From Ornithodoros turicata (Eukaryota; Arthropoda; Arachnida; Ixodida; Argasidae), in contig NC_088206.1 of assembly GCF_037126465.1 (NCBI RefSeq), positions 14,984,702 to 15,048,701 of the forward strand: a DNA stretch of 64,000 bases, given 5' to 3'. A program made the translations under genes and the position numbers. The notes beneath the pieces were generated by a model. The model did no database searches. It worked only from the letters and a program-made list of their open reading frames with translations, and was not told where the DNA came from. How positions within the stretch are numbered: position 1 is the stretch's first letter; each line of letters opens with the position of its first letter. Positions 12,517 through 26,100 of this stretch are shown here, piece after piece.

Positions 12517-14412
12517 ACCCCAATAGATCATTATTCCAGAAATGGCAACTGATATGTTTCCGTGAAGTTCGTAAAAAAAGAGACAGATATTGCTCATCCG
12601 CACCTGCAGGATTTGAACCCATGAATCCACGAACGGGATCCACAACGCCATCGGGAGTCACGTGGCAATGCTCCCCTTGCTGATTGGCCGGTGCACGAGC
12701 AACTTCTCAAGTTTTCGGTCGGCGAGCAATTCGCAGCAACTCTGAGCAACTCGAGTTGCTGGAGGTTGCCGGCTGATTGCAACTCCAAAGTTGCTCATAG
12801 TTGCTGGAAAAAGCTGCCTAGTACTACCTGCCGTTGCAACATTTATCTCCGTCGACACGCTGTCGGTTGGCTTGCTTTCTAGCAGGACCTTGTAGGCTGT
12901 AATACCTTTTGACGTCCTCTAGCTGTGACCGTCTTCCGATCTTTTGTTTTCAAGCGATGAACTTGGCTATCATGCCTATCATATTTGTTGGATAATCAAG
13001 TCATCAGCTGTGAGCACGTTTAAGTGACTGTGCCGTTGTGATAGAGCAGTCGCATACAACACAAACATGCGAGTCTCAGACATATCCTTGAACGTTGCGT
13101 TCACGTTACCCCAGTCAACCAGTGATACACCTTGGGATGCTTGCAAAATTCAGGCCGGAAGAACAAAGGTTTTCTTTGACGAACTCTGATACTACATATA
13201 GGTAGATGGATGCCTATCGGCGTGACCGCGCTTGTCTTTTCTTGACCCATTTGCCTACATTGGCATCTCGGAAAGATAGCTTTGTATTTAAGCAGATATT
13301 CTTCAAGCCAGAACGTAGCTGCGGCGATAATTCCACACCTTTGCGTCACTCATATGTTCTACATATGAAGGATCCCACAGAATGAGGAGTGGATGCGAGT
13401 ATAGCAGATGGTAGTTGGTTATCTGAGTTGGCTTGGTGACAGTGAAGCAGATAACTGATCTGGGACCTGAGATAATGAACAGAGAATTAAGGGATATGCT
13501 GAAGGGGGTTTGTAATCGGCGAAGTGAATAGTGGATTGTATTGGCTTATTAATGACAATTCGTGACTTTACGTCGCGGGACACCTATATGATCTATGGAC
13601 TTATTGCTTCACCCAATAACAGGATTGTGAAATCTGAATAATTGTCAACTAAGATGATGGCAATTGATGTTCTGAGGCTGGAACACATAGAAGGGACAAA
13701 TACATAGAAAGCCTCGAGTGCCTGTGAGGTGTAAAAGGCTTACATTAAGATGCATATTCTACAGAAACAGCCATTTCGGGAGGGTGTATTTCATTTGAAC
13801 TGTTTCAAGTGGGTTTTCTGTAGAACACCTTTATCAAGACTGCTACTACACCTTTCAATTGAGAATGGGGCATAAAAAGGGGTGTTTATTTACATAGCCA
13901 CCACTCTTACTCAAAGAAACAAAAGTGTAACAAAAATTACTGCGAGAGCCTTGCATGGGGTGCTATTTGATCGTGGTGTGTGAGCAACATGTGGCTCTAT
14001 TAACAAACCGTGATATCTTTTGTCGATGCATGCGAAGTGGCGCGTACGAGTACGCATCATCATTTAACATGTGAAGATAACACGGTCCTGTAATTCATAT
14101 TACATTGCATGCTCTCATGGGTAGCACATGACAGTGCCGCACTTGAAAAGACATCGTTGAAATATATATACGCATAGTGATATGAAATGGTAACAAAATG
14201 GACGCGAAAAAAAGCGCGTTACGTGCAACTGAACGAAGCTTTCACATCTTCATCTTTACCGCTTTCTTTGGCTCACCTCAGAATTATTTTCGTTGAGACA
14301 AATATCGTCTGAGCTCGCATCCGTTCAGCCTGCGTGTTGAATACGGAGCTCTGTAATCGTTGAGCTTTTTCTTCTGTATGGTGTGAAACTTGCGACACAA
14401 AGGTGTGTGCCC
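12517..14412. other. Intergenic, short repeat fragments only
   Basis: A minus-strand GGGTTCAAATCCTGC near 12.61 kb resembles a SINE box B. A block at 13.67 kb (GATGTTCTGAGGCTGGAAC) recurs at 59.32 kb. No gene signal. Confidence 0.4.
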
Positions 14413-14414
14413 TA

Positions 14415-15856
14415 CACTCTAAACCTGGTACCTTCTAGTACAGGGTAAAAATTTCAAATTTTGTACCCTCAATTTCAGAAGTTACCTTGTAACCAATGAG
14501 CAATACCCTCTATAAACGTTACACAGATCACCTATAAATAGAGGTTAGAGTCTCCTAACCGCCACACCGACGTAAAAGTTACAGTTTTGCCAGGCATGGG
14601 TGTCTCTAAGACGCTCACCTCTTCACAGAAGCTACAGAACAAATGGTGCTGAAAATGAGCTCTCATGTTTGCAGAACGCATACTGTTCGGAACATATGGC
14701 TATAATATACGTAATTCATCTAAGGACATCCAGTGTCGAAAAGTGAGTGATCACTCCATGTACAGATTCACGTGCACAACAAAGGAAAGAAAGAAATAAT
14801 TGCAACTGGAACATATGTATTATTCAATTGGCAAACCTGGAACTACAGTTGAGGCAAGAGCACGAGAACGTCGCAATACCAACACTTCAGCTGTGCTGAA
14901 CGACATTCAGTTTCAAGGAGGTATAATCTTTGCAGTCCTCACGTTGTTGCAACTTCCTCTCCCAGTACGCCGAAGACATTGCTATTCCTTTCTGACATGT
15001 CAGAATGACACATCAGCGACGCCCCAAGCAGCATAATAGTACTGAAAGTCGAGTGCAATAGGGGTGGACGGTATGTGTCTTATCAATGTTCTTTAGTTTC
15101 CCAGATCTGTCCAAGGCCTTCCGCCTACCCGTCCACCCCCATTGCACTCGACTTTCAGTACATTGTGCTGCATGGGGCGGCTATGGTGAATCAGAAGTAC
15201 ATGAAGAAGTAAAACACAAGAATGACAAATCACTAAGCAAATAACGGACGTAAGACACACACGTACACACTTTGTTGAACCGTTCAACCGTGTTAGAGAG
15301 ACAGACTGTGCTGTGATTAGTGTTCCTAGACTGTCCAGCAAAAACGTAACCACGTAAACTTTGTAGTGAATATACCGTAGAAATACCCTGATAAAGTTCC
15401 GTCACTTGACACTTGTGCTTTCTTCACAGTTCTGAACACGATCCGCAGTTCGTACAGACGCAGAGACACAATAATGTAACGCACACTGATCCGACACTCT
15501 CGTACTGAATGATTGAATGTGCGGCTAGAACGAGAACACGGTGACTGTTATGCAGTACCTTTTATACAGGTTACCCTGCAAACAAACAAGAAAATACAAA
15601 CGAAGGAAATTCAAACGTGGAATTCGTTTAGAAGTTACAACCTCCCTATAAAGGGTACATTTATAAGTTACGACGATTGGATTTCCGTTGAACACCGAAG
15701 CAACCTCTATTGCTCCTCCAGTGTCGCGTTACAAGTCATGTTTAACCTCTAAACAGAGGTATCGGTCGTGTAACCTCTACGATATTTGGAAATCTACGTC
15801 TATATAAAGGTTACACATTGCTAAAAGTTACAATAAAGGGTACCGAGTTAAGAGTG
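14415..15856 (+). mobile_element. TA-flanked element with CACTCTAAACC termini, about 1.44 kb
   Basis: Ends CACTCTAAACCTGGTACC and, inverted, CACTCTTAACTCGGTACC, each next to TA. Both flanks of the interior are rich in AGGTTAC/GTAACCT units. A CCAAGCAGC-type foldback lies within, suggesting a nested insertion. No transposase frame was seen. Confidence 0.55.
15021..15179 (+). repeat. Foldback element, CCAAGCAGCAYA family
   Basis: The two halves are complementary: CCCCAAGCAGCATAATAG at the left, CTATTGTGCTGCATGGGG-like at the right. Between them are matching GTCGAGTGCAATAGGGGTGG arms. It shares arms and spacer with the copy near 1.9 kb. Confidence 0.7.
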
Positions 15857-16389
15857 TATAGAGGACGGGACAGGACATTTACACGCTAAAGGAGTGAAAA
15901 GAAAATATGTTACGGCGCAGAGGTTACAAAAGTTACACCCCAGAGACGAAAAAGAGAAAATCCGTCGACGTGTAAGCACAGGTGATCACACCAAAACAGA
16001 CACCCAGTTAAAAGCATATCTAGGCCACAGACAGTTGTTTGTGCGGGAAGATAAGAACTGAAGGGTGTCCTATATACTTTCGTACACATGGATATGGAGT
16101 GTCACATGCTTCCTATCCATTAGAGAGTTTTAGTATAGCGTATGCTGTCACCTTTGCGTGCGTAAGGGATAGCGTTGCTGGTTCTGCGCACTGCGCGAAG
16201 CGATAACGTACGATGTACTAATTATCTCTATTGTGGCAGCAGACGAAAAAGCGACAGCACGTGCTTCTCTGTGATCGGATTCTTATCGAACGCTTATCAG
16301 TATCTTGGGCTACGTGTTTTCTTGCAATCAATACGCGTCATGCAGGTATAGTATATAAAGGAGAGGAGCACTCTAGTCAGCGATCACCT

Positions 16390-16800
16390 TCATGTGTCAT
16401 GCAACTGGAAAGTGGATTTCACAGCACGGTTCGTCATAGATTTAATGAAATAGAAGTTGTAGTAGCTCTAGTTATATTTCAATTGGCATATTCTGTCACA
16501 GACCAGCAGTTCAGAATCCCAACAACACCGAATATCCTCTGGATGTATGACTAACGTCCTAATGAGTTCGTACATCCGATGGACATCCCTCAGATATCCG
16601 TCGGACGTACAAATCTTGTAGGACATTTTCCGTACATCCAGAGGATATTTGGTGTTGTTCGGGTTCTGAATTGGTGGTCTGTGATAGAATGGTGCCTCCT
16701 TGAAATATAACTAGGACCACTTTAACAATACCACTACAACGTATTAGTTCACAGCACGCCATCTTTCTGCAGGAATGCACTTTTTGACGGAGTCCCACCT
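16390..16800 (+). repeat. Foldback element with about 150-bp imperfect arms
   Basis: ATATCCTCTGGATGTA and its complement face each other around 16560-16640. The arms continue outward through CACAGACCA and CTAGTTATATTTCAA on both sides. No target duplication was defined. Confidence 0.55.
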
Positions 16801-17146
16801 AATTGCGATCACTTATTTCTTCGTGCAGCCCACGGCGAGTGACTTGTGATTTCTGTGCGAGTTCCCACTGACCCAAGTATTCCGCCACTGCCCGACATCT
16901 CATCTGATCTTATCGACCGCTTCAGGTACAGCACTCGCGTATCCCTACAGTGTGCATATAACATTCCCTCTGCTTATAAAGAAAGCGGACAACACTCCTT
17001 CATCTTGTACCGACTTGCGCACAGTTCTATGGTGTTCTTTCCTAGCACTGTTTCCGGTATCTCGTTGTGGCAGTTGTTCTTTGAAATGTGACGTGTTGTA
17101 AGTCTCCCCTTTCTTTTAGACTATACATAAACAGAAGCGCCAAGAA

Positions 17147-20100
17147 ATGTCCAAGGAGGGATCTCATCCCACTCGCGGTCACTGGGGGAGGAGTGTGGAG
17201 TTCTTCCTCTCTTGTGCCTCGTCGTGCGTAGGACTCGGAAACGTCTGGAGATTTCCAACCATTGCGTACGAGAACGGAGGAGGTACGTGCGGTAGTGGCG
17301 GCGAAGACCTTGACCACGACGCGCCGGGGTGCGCATTTCATGGATATTTTTCCTTCGCAGGAGCCTTCTTGATTCCTTACTTGATAGTGCTTCTAGTCAT
17401 CGGCCGTCCCTTGTACTACATGGAACTGATCTTTGGTCAGTTCAGTGGTTTGGGACACGTGAAAGCATGGAAAGCGGTGCCAGCTATGCGAGGTATGGCT
17501 CATGTGCAAATACGTCCTCTATGGAACACCCGTGTGGTTCAAAATGTACCTGTACCCATATATTGTGTTCTTTTGTGTCCTTTCTGTTTTTTTTAGCGTG
17601 TCCTCATTTCTCATACGTTGCCCGCAGGCGTAGGCTATGCCCAGATGTTCACCAGTGTTTACATGTCCATCTACTACAATTTCGTCATCGCCATCACAGT
17701 TCGTTACTTCGTTGCTTCCGTGTCGTCTTCTCTCCCATGGACCGAGTGTCAAGACCACTGGTTTGAAGGAACCAACCCCCAACTCTCATGCGACAGCTTC
17801 AACATCAACGGACCTCCAGCTAACCGCACCGCGGAGCAAGTAAGGATATATAAAGCTTCTGAAATGGAAGTGGAATATTCCAGACGAGCGAATCAAACGG
17901 GCAATGGCAACTGGAGTCTCAGTGCGCTGGCAGTGACGATGGCGTCTGTTACCCAGGCAACTGTGGGAACGAACAGCTGGCTGCTGACTTGTTTGTTATA
18001 CCGTGACCGCAATTCTGGCATGCTACATGTGGTACACAGACGCACGTGCCAAAACATCATGCACCCTTGAAAGCAGGGTGTCGAACCGAACCCGAACCCG
18101 AACCGAAAACCGTACCCGAACCGTTATTTTTGCCGGAACCGAACCCGAACCCGAACCGAAATTTTCAGAACACTGCTGAACCCGAACCGGAGCAGAACCA
18201 TAAAAAATAATAGCGGTAACCGGTTCGCAACAAAACGGTTCGGACATAGAAGTCAGCACAAGAGTTCCTCTCTATCCCCGAACGAAGACACATCGGTATC
18301 ATCATCACGCGCCTATATCATGAATTTCAGAAATTTTCACCTAGCAGTCAGACGACGACGTATAGTAAGTATACTTTCAGCATCTTTTTAACATGTTGAA
18401 GCGCAGTTGTCCTTGTGAGCGCCGCGGCTGGCGCCCCACGCACGCGGTGATGCGGCGTCTACTCTTCAGAGACGAGGTGCCACGCGGACGAATGCAATAG
18501 GAATGGAGTAGGCCAGTTGTGTAGCTCTACACGACGAATATGTGATCAAATAAGCGCCCAAGATTTCTTTTTACACGTGAGCAGTAAAAATTAAACAAGT
18601 CAGAAACATGAGAAGTGGAGAAGGAGCGTACGCAGAACGGTGCCTGTTTTGATTGGTCGTGGTTTGAAAAGTAAATGTGGTTCTGCTTATTGGTAGTGCA
18701 GTTGTGTCGTGATACATTGCCTTTGTGAGGTGGATTAACTAGTACACTGCTGTGAGCTTGGACAGAGTAAGGCTGGCAGGCTTATTTTCGACATGCTTCA
18801 GTACGGTTTCAGATCGATTCACGCTGCGAAGGCAGTGTGCCGGCAAGTACTGTCGTCTATCTTACGCTGTCCATCTTATTAGGCTTCCTTTAAGTTTATC
18901 TTGCTGGCACTGTGCGTGTGAAAAAGAGATTTTGGGAACAGAAAGTAGCGGGACAACACCACTTCATCAGCGTGGACTCTATTTGCAATAAGTGTTCATC
19001 CATTTCTTATTTCTCTCGCTAAAGAGCTACCTCACCGCTAAAGACGTCAATGCAGACAACAGCAGTAAGCTATTAGCCACGCATTTCCTGATAAAAGCAG
19101 TTTTATGGAACATATAAAACGGAAGCGTTGAACCGGTTCGCGAACCGGTTCGGGGCTGCGAACCGGTTTGCGAACCGGTTCGGTTTTTGGCGTGGCCGAA
19201 CCGGAACTGAACCGGAACGAAATCAAAACAACGCGAACCCGAACCGAACCCGTATTTTTTGCGGTTCGACACCCTGCTTGAAAGAACATGTTCTTCCACT
19301 GGGGAACTTGGGACATGATGTGGTCCTGGAAGTGCCATGTCTTTGGTGTCGCTAATCTTTACGTTCAAATGAAAGATGTAGAGAACCAAAAGATAAGACG
19401 ACTGTATTGGTTATCGTTCCATATGGAACACTGACGCGGTGTTCTGATACCGTTTCGTTTCCTATCGACCTTGTCGCGTTACTCTCAAACCAGGGTTGCG
19501 GAATGGGATCGCCCATTCCATTCCTAGGAATGGAGATTCGTGATAATTCAATTCTTTTCAATTCCTCGGAAGGAAAAGGTATGGCCAGTTCTCACTAGTG
19601 CAATCCCATTCCATTTCTTTAATTCCATCAATAAAAGAAAAGGGACCGGTATAACCTTGCTGGGTTGCCCAGCAGTGCTATAGAGGAGATTGACAATACC
19701 CACCACGGAAAAAGCAAAACGACAAGGTTATTTCGCCCTTGACCGTGTGGCACCCAGGCCAGTCCATTCCAGTTCCATTCCGCCTGCGAAAAAAATGCCT
19801 AATTCCATTCCATTCCTAGGACAGTTTCCGTCATTCCATTCCAATTCCATTCCGGGCTCTGCTAAATCTCGAATGATTCCGGAGACGTTCCAACCCCCGG
19901 AGTGGCAACTCCGCAACCCTGTCTCAGAGCACTAGGCTCCGTGCGCTCCTTAGCCTCGTTCCCAGCGTGAAAACGACAGAGGTGGACTGCCAAAACCGCT
20001 CTTCCCATTGGGATAAATATACTGGTGGCTGCCGTCTTTAACGGCTATGACTAACGTTAACGTAACATTCCGTATAACTAGTCATCCGGTAAACAGCTGA

Positions 20101-23100
20101 GTAGCGTATCAACGTTCGAAATATCGAGGAAAAAGAAGATTGCTCGCTTCCGCACGCGAAGTGCGCAGTTGTTCACGTGAGGAGTGCTGGCAGAGGCGAT
20201 ATCTTTTCTACACCAGTTCCTGAGCGGGGAAAAATGAACGGGCACGAAATGAACACGGACGGACACGAAACTGAACGAAATCACACACGGGAAAATGAAG
20301 GAAATCGGCAAACGGCAGTCCACACATGCACAGTTCCTATGACTACCACGGGGTGGCAGCACTAATTGCGGCGCCCATTCCTTGGATCGCGCTTTTGTGC
20401 ATTGTGGCGATTTGTTATTGCAAAGTACAGACATTAAACTCGAACGCAAAAGTAATCCTTGGTGCGCATATTCCCGTTCCAGGTTAATCTTACACTGGAG
20501 ACCAGCAATCTCAGAGTATCAGTACCGGAGCTTTATTGGAAGTAAGCACTTTCATTGCGTCACGCGATGTACAACTTTGACGGTGAAGTGGAGTGATGAA
20601 CTGATTATCTTCAGGTACCGTATCGCTCACCAGTCTGAGGGCCTGTGGGATATCCAGTGGATGAGTTGGGAACTTGCTCTGTGCATGGCATTCGTCTATG
20701 TCTTCTTATCGATCAGTGTCATCAAAGGCGTCCAGACGCTTGGCAAGGTACCCGCATGTTGTTTTTTCATATACTTCATAGACATAATTATAACGAACAC
20801 TACATTTTAAACAAGTACTACTTCAACACACTTGTCTGTACCATTTACCTCGTGTCGCAACGGTACCCCGGCGGCAGTGTCGCCCGCGAAAGTGTGATGA
20901 GTGCACAAATCGACACACGAGAGACTGAAGTGAACAGCGACTCTAACACCATTTGACACGACAGGGACCGCCACTGAACAACAAGGGGTTTCGGCTTAGA
21001 GCCTCGCAGTGTGAGGTGACCTCCTTCTTTTCAGCGGCGGTGTTATTGCTCCTTCGGGCGTCGGTGAATCCTTTGTTGACCTGAGTAACTGTGGGCCTGA
21101 GTAACTGTGCAGTCAGGTCGACGGGCATCTCCACGGCGCCTATCTCCACGCCGCGCCAGCAGTCGGGATCGCAAGGACAGCTCCAGAACCGCAGTGGCCG
21201 CTCTCCCACGAACATCAGCAACTTGACCGGCGGTGATTCTGTGGTCCTCCCTATTCCCCCTTTTCTCGTGGATAGTTTTAAATATTCTCCAAGGTCTCGG
21301 CCTTGCTCGTGACCCCGAATGTCTGGTCGCTATGCGCATTTTTTAGTATTTGCGAAGATGCCTGGAAAAAGGATGCTCTCACGCAATGTTCATCGTGGAG
21401 GTTTCCTATATTACTTCCGTTCTTTGAGACTCTTGTTGCATTCTTCAAGCTTGCTTGTATACCATTGTGTCCTTTGCGCAGCCACTTTTGGCAGCATGAT
21501 AACCGGCAAGGCGCCAATCGTTTTGCAGCTACCACGATTACTCTTGGTACAGCGTTCAGAGAAAAGCTGAACCTATAACAGCTAGTACAATAGCCAGTCC
21601 TCACCTTATCCACTTCTCATCGAAGTGAGCTGAAGGCCTCATTATGGTTTGTAATCTTGAAACATAAAACCGGTTACAGCTGGCGTACTTCACTGCTACC
21701 TTTCCATACGCCGTGCTGATTTCGCTGCTGGTCGTTGCCTGCATGCAAGAGGGTGCCCTCGACGGCATCAAAAGATTCTTCAAACCAGAATGGCACAAGC
21801 TTCTCGATATTCAGGTACGGACGAACGACGTTGTCTTAATTCAAAATACCGCAACACTAAACAAGTAATGAACACTATAGTGTTTCCGCCCTCAGTTTCA
21901 TTTACATTTCTGGAAACACGAGGTTCCCTGGAATTGGGAATTATTTTCCAATAAGACGTCCTCGCAGGTCTTCTCCACTCAGATTGGGAAATTTTGAGCG
22001 TGGCTGTGGGTGGCAATACGTGTTGAGGAGCTGCGATGACGTGAGGCTGCGAAACGAGATATTCTGGGTGAACGAGAATAACGGCACCAGCTTGTCCGGC
22101 TTCAATAAGAAAAAAAAAGCTTCATTGGGCATTTCTTTTGGAATCATCTCTACAGCAAAAATTAAACAGACGCAGACGCTTATTAGTTTATATGGTATCC
22201 TCCTAAGCAGTAGAGCAACAGCAAAATGTTTATGGTTTCACATCAACCGCAGGTGTGGTACAAAGCCTGCGAGCAGTCCTTCTATTCCTTAGGTGTTGGC
22301 TATGGGTTCATGATTATGTTTTCCGGTTACAATGACTTCAAGAGGAATATCTACAGGTATTTACTCCATTGGCTATTCTATTTTCTGCTCACCTGGGCGA
22401 GTCGCATGACATCGTCACGCACTGTTTCAGAGACGCCGTCCTCTTGAGCATTCTGGACACCTTTACCAGTGTCTTGGCAGGCACCGTGGTCTTCGCTGTT
22501 CTGGGAGGTCTTTCTGCCAAACTGGGCGTCAACTTCAACGAGGTCATCAATGCAGGTGAGGTGGCACTACAAGGTCAGACTTTGGTCCTGGTTAGGGTGC
22601 GGTATTGCCTGTATTTCCGAGCTGCTTACCAGCCCGATATGGCGGTATGCTACTTGTGGTGGGTGAGAAGCTGTGGATTATCCCGAAGCGCATGGCACGT
22701 AGTTGGTAGCAGGGTGTTACAAAAGTTTGGGGCAGGGATCATTATTACGTTGCGTTGTAATTCCTTTACGTACCGTAGCAGACATGTGTCTAAAGTTTGA
22801 AATAACACGGTCCTGTCTGTAGGGGGTGCACAGGAAAAGAAGGGAAAGGGTGTCGTCAAGGATTTGGCGTGGGGGTGTTGGAGGATAAATTACCGGGGGG
22901 GGGGGGGGAGAGGGTGTCAAAGGCATACCCAGGCATGAGTCAGAAAAATTGTCCTGGGTAGGACAGCCCTGGTTGCTAAGTCCGCCGGACAGCACACAGA
23001 GCTCTATACAAGCGAAAGCTTTCAAATTGGGGTATGGCTTTTATCGATTGGCAATATCGGCTGAGTTTATCAGCGAGTATTTGTACGTGGATCTCGGGAG

Positions 23101-26100
23101 CTCGTAGCGTGGAGCTCGTAACGTTAGCATCACTTTGACAAGCTGGGGAAGGAACACTCCATAATGCAGGAGCATCTGGTCGTTGCAGTTGGAACAGAAC
23201 TGGTGTTCATCGTTTACCCTGAAGCGCTTTCCAAGATCGAGTTTGTACCTCAGTTGTGGTCTGCGCTGTTCTTCATCATGCTCTTCACTCTCGGCGTCGG
23301 CAGCTCCGTAAGTGTGAGCCCTTGAAGTTAACATCGAAACACATCAGCGCCGTTACCGGCGCAAGGGACGCCGTTGCCCCCCCACCCCACCCCACCCCAC
23401 CCTTTCTGGCTTCCAGAAACGTGGGGTTTCTGTGCCCAATGTAGTTTCGGGCGCAGTTAACGCACCACTACCCCAAACATTCTGCCCTGCTCCCCCCCCC
23501 CCTTGAAAAAATCCTGGCGGCGCTCCTGTCGAAACATTGCGCTTAATTTCTGACGTTCACATATTTTCAACCTTGTTTTCACTGTTCCTTGTGCTTGCAT
23601 ACAGGTAGCGTTCCTGGAATGCATCTTCACTGCAATGAGAGATCAGTTTCCTCTGCTACAGAGACGCAAATGGATTCTAGTGTTGCCCTCTGCGGTTCTT
23701 CTTTTCTTCTGCGGACTTCCTCTTACGACAGACGTAAGTTCACGTTCTCAAACACATGCCTCCGAGAAAGGACGGCATGTCGTGCTTGAAACCGCATGAC
23801 AATCGAGCCCTGTAACGTCTGGTTTTACGCATTGTGTCATTCGACGTGAGGTACGGCAACGTTTAGCTTGCGTGCTGCGCTGTACGATCCCTATGCGACC
23901 CAGCACTACGACCTAGGGCACAAGATTACAGTGAACACTCGTTATTATGACCATGGTCGTTCCCGAAAATTTTGGTCATAATGCGGAATTCTCATATTAA
24001 CGGGGGGATTTGCAGAGGTTTCACTGCATTGTTCCGCAGGAGTATGGTCGTAAAGCGCGTATGTCAGATTATCGGGGGTCATATTAACGAGGGGGGGGGA
24101 TATAGGTTTATTGCAAAACAAAACAAAAAGAGGAAGAACAAAACAAAAAACGAAAGAGGGGAAAGGTTAGCCTGGCTCCAGCAGCCGACTTGCCAACCAT
24201 GTCATAACTGTAGGGCTTGTGGTTTTCGGTATTTGCCGAAAAATACTGAACCCTATATAGCTAGTACTATACTAGTACTAGCTAGAACCCTATATACTAA
24301 CCCTATATACCCTAGCTCCCTCTGCGCAGAGGGAGCTAGTATTCTGGCTGGAGCCTTTTACCGCAGCAGGCTGTTGAATGCGACACATTAGGGTGCCTGA
24401 ATACTAGCTCCCTCTGCGCAGAGGGAGCTAGTATTCAGGCACCCTATGACACATCGTCTTCGTTTCTTTCTTTCATTGAATCGCTTTATTCGTAGACGTT
24501 GATTTTTTTATGTTGTCGTTTCTGTACTGAGTTAATTGCTCATGTAGTTACATTGAGTGATATTCTGTAATGCCCCTGCTTCAACGGCATAGCAGTATGA
24601 GAAGTATTGCAAAATAATAACTAAATAAATAATATATCATAATATATCCCGTGGGACACTGCTTCTGCAAAAATCGTAACTTGAGTACAAGCAAGTAATA
24701 TAAGTATAGTAACAAATGGGTCGCCTAAAGCTTTCACAATGCTAGAAAAAGGCCAGGTGGGGTGCAGTCTATTATCTCACCCGAGTTTTTCTCAGCGGTC
24801 AAGTAACGGAACCCTTACAGTACAGACATCACGTCTATACTCTGATATCATCTTCATGGCCTGATTGATGGTGTTTACGCATTACGCAGTATATATGAAA
24901 AATGCAGGCCCCATGGGACTATATAATATGGGCTGCTTCAGCGGCAATAGCGCTAAACGAGTTACAAAAGCATATGATTGATGTACTAAAAGTTAAAAGT
25001 GAAATGCAGTATAAACCATGATTGGGACGTCAGACCTTCCTGCATTGTGTTTTATATTTCTCATGAAACAACAGTAATTCAGCACCAGCAACGTTTAATT
25101 TTACAACAGAAGGCGTTGTCCCGATGCACGATACGCGAGTTGCTAAATGATTCATTAACTCCCTTTAATTAACGTTTAAGGAGGAAACAGCCCCTTTTGT
25201 ATTTGCTAGCTATAAAGTTACATTTGTGTGAAGGATAAGTGACGCTCGAAGTAGTGAAACACAAGGTACTTCATAATCGCAGACTTTTCTCGTGAACATT
25301 TCTATGTTTCTCGTTGCACATCGTGATATTTTGGTGCGTGTAAGTGCATGTTTATTTTACACGTATTTAGTGTATATCGTCCCTGTAAAGGCATAGCACT
25401 ATACATCCACTTATTCTCATGTATACACCACGAATACATTCTCAGGCAGGACAGTACATCGTCAAGTTGCTGGACAACTACGGCGTTGCGACCGCGGCCT
25501 TTCTGTACGCTATATTGGAAAGCATTTCTATTATGTGGATCTACGGTACGTACTATACCCATATACGTTAAACATGTGTGTGACCCCTGCCACGTCATTT
25601 CAGGCATCCGAAACTTTTCCAAGGACGCGGAGTTCATGCTGGAGAGAAAAGTGGGAATTTTTTGGAAAGTGACCTGGGCTGTTACCGCTCCTGTACTACT
25701 TACTGTAAGTCACAAGATGAGAGGATATTTGCTCGCATAATTAAAGCGGGTTTTAACCTGAGGAAGCGACGCCATATAGCGAGTGCGCTAATTACGCGAG
25801 GATGACCCGGCGATTCGTGTGCCACGGTGGTCATCGCCGTGCTGTAGCACTGCCGGTGCCGCGAAAGTCAGACTAGACTGTGTGATATCAGGGAAAAGGT
25901 ACGAACATTTGGTCATCCAAGTTTATGTGCACCAAGTTGAAAAACTACACTGTTAAAACAGAACTTCACCACATAACACACTCCTAACCAACCATCATAC
26001 CGAATGATATCATTCTGTGTCATGATTTGTTCAAAACAGGGGGGAGGCGCCTATCTGGGACAAGATAATTTGTCCCAGATAGGCGCCTCCTCTCATTTTC

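Noticed and set aside
16846..16933. Possible upstream N-terminal exon of the transporter (VPTDPSIPPLPDISSD)
   Set aside because: No ATG opens the frame, and its donor phase does not match the frame at 17120.
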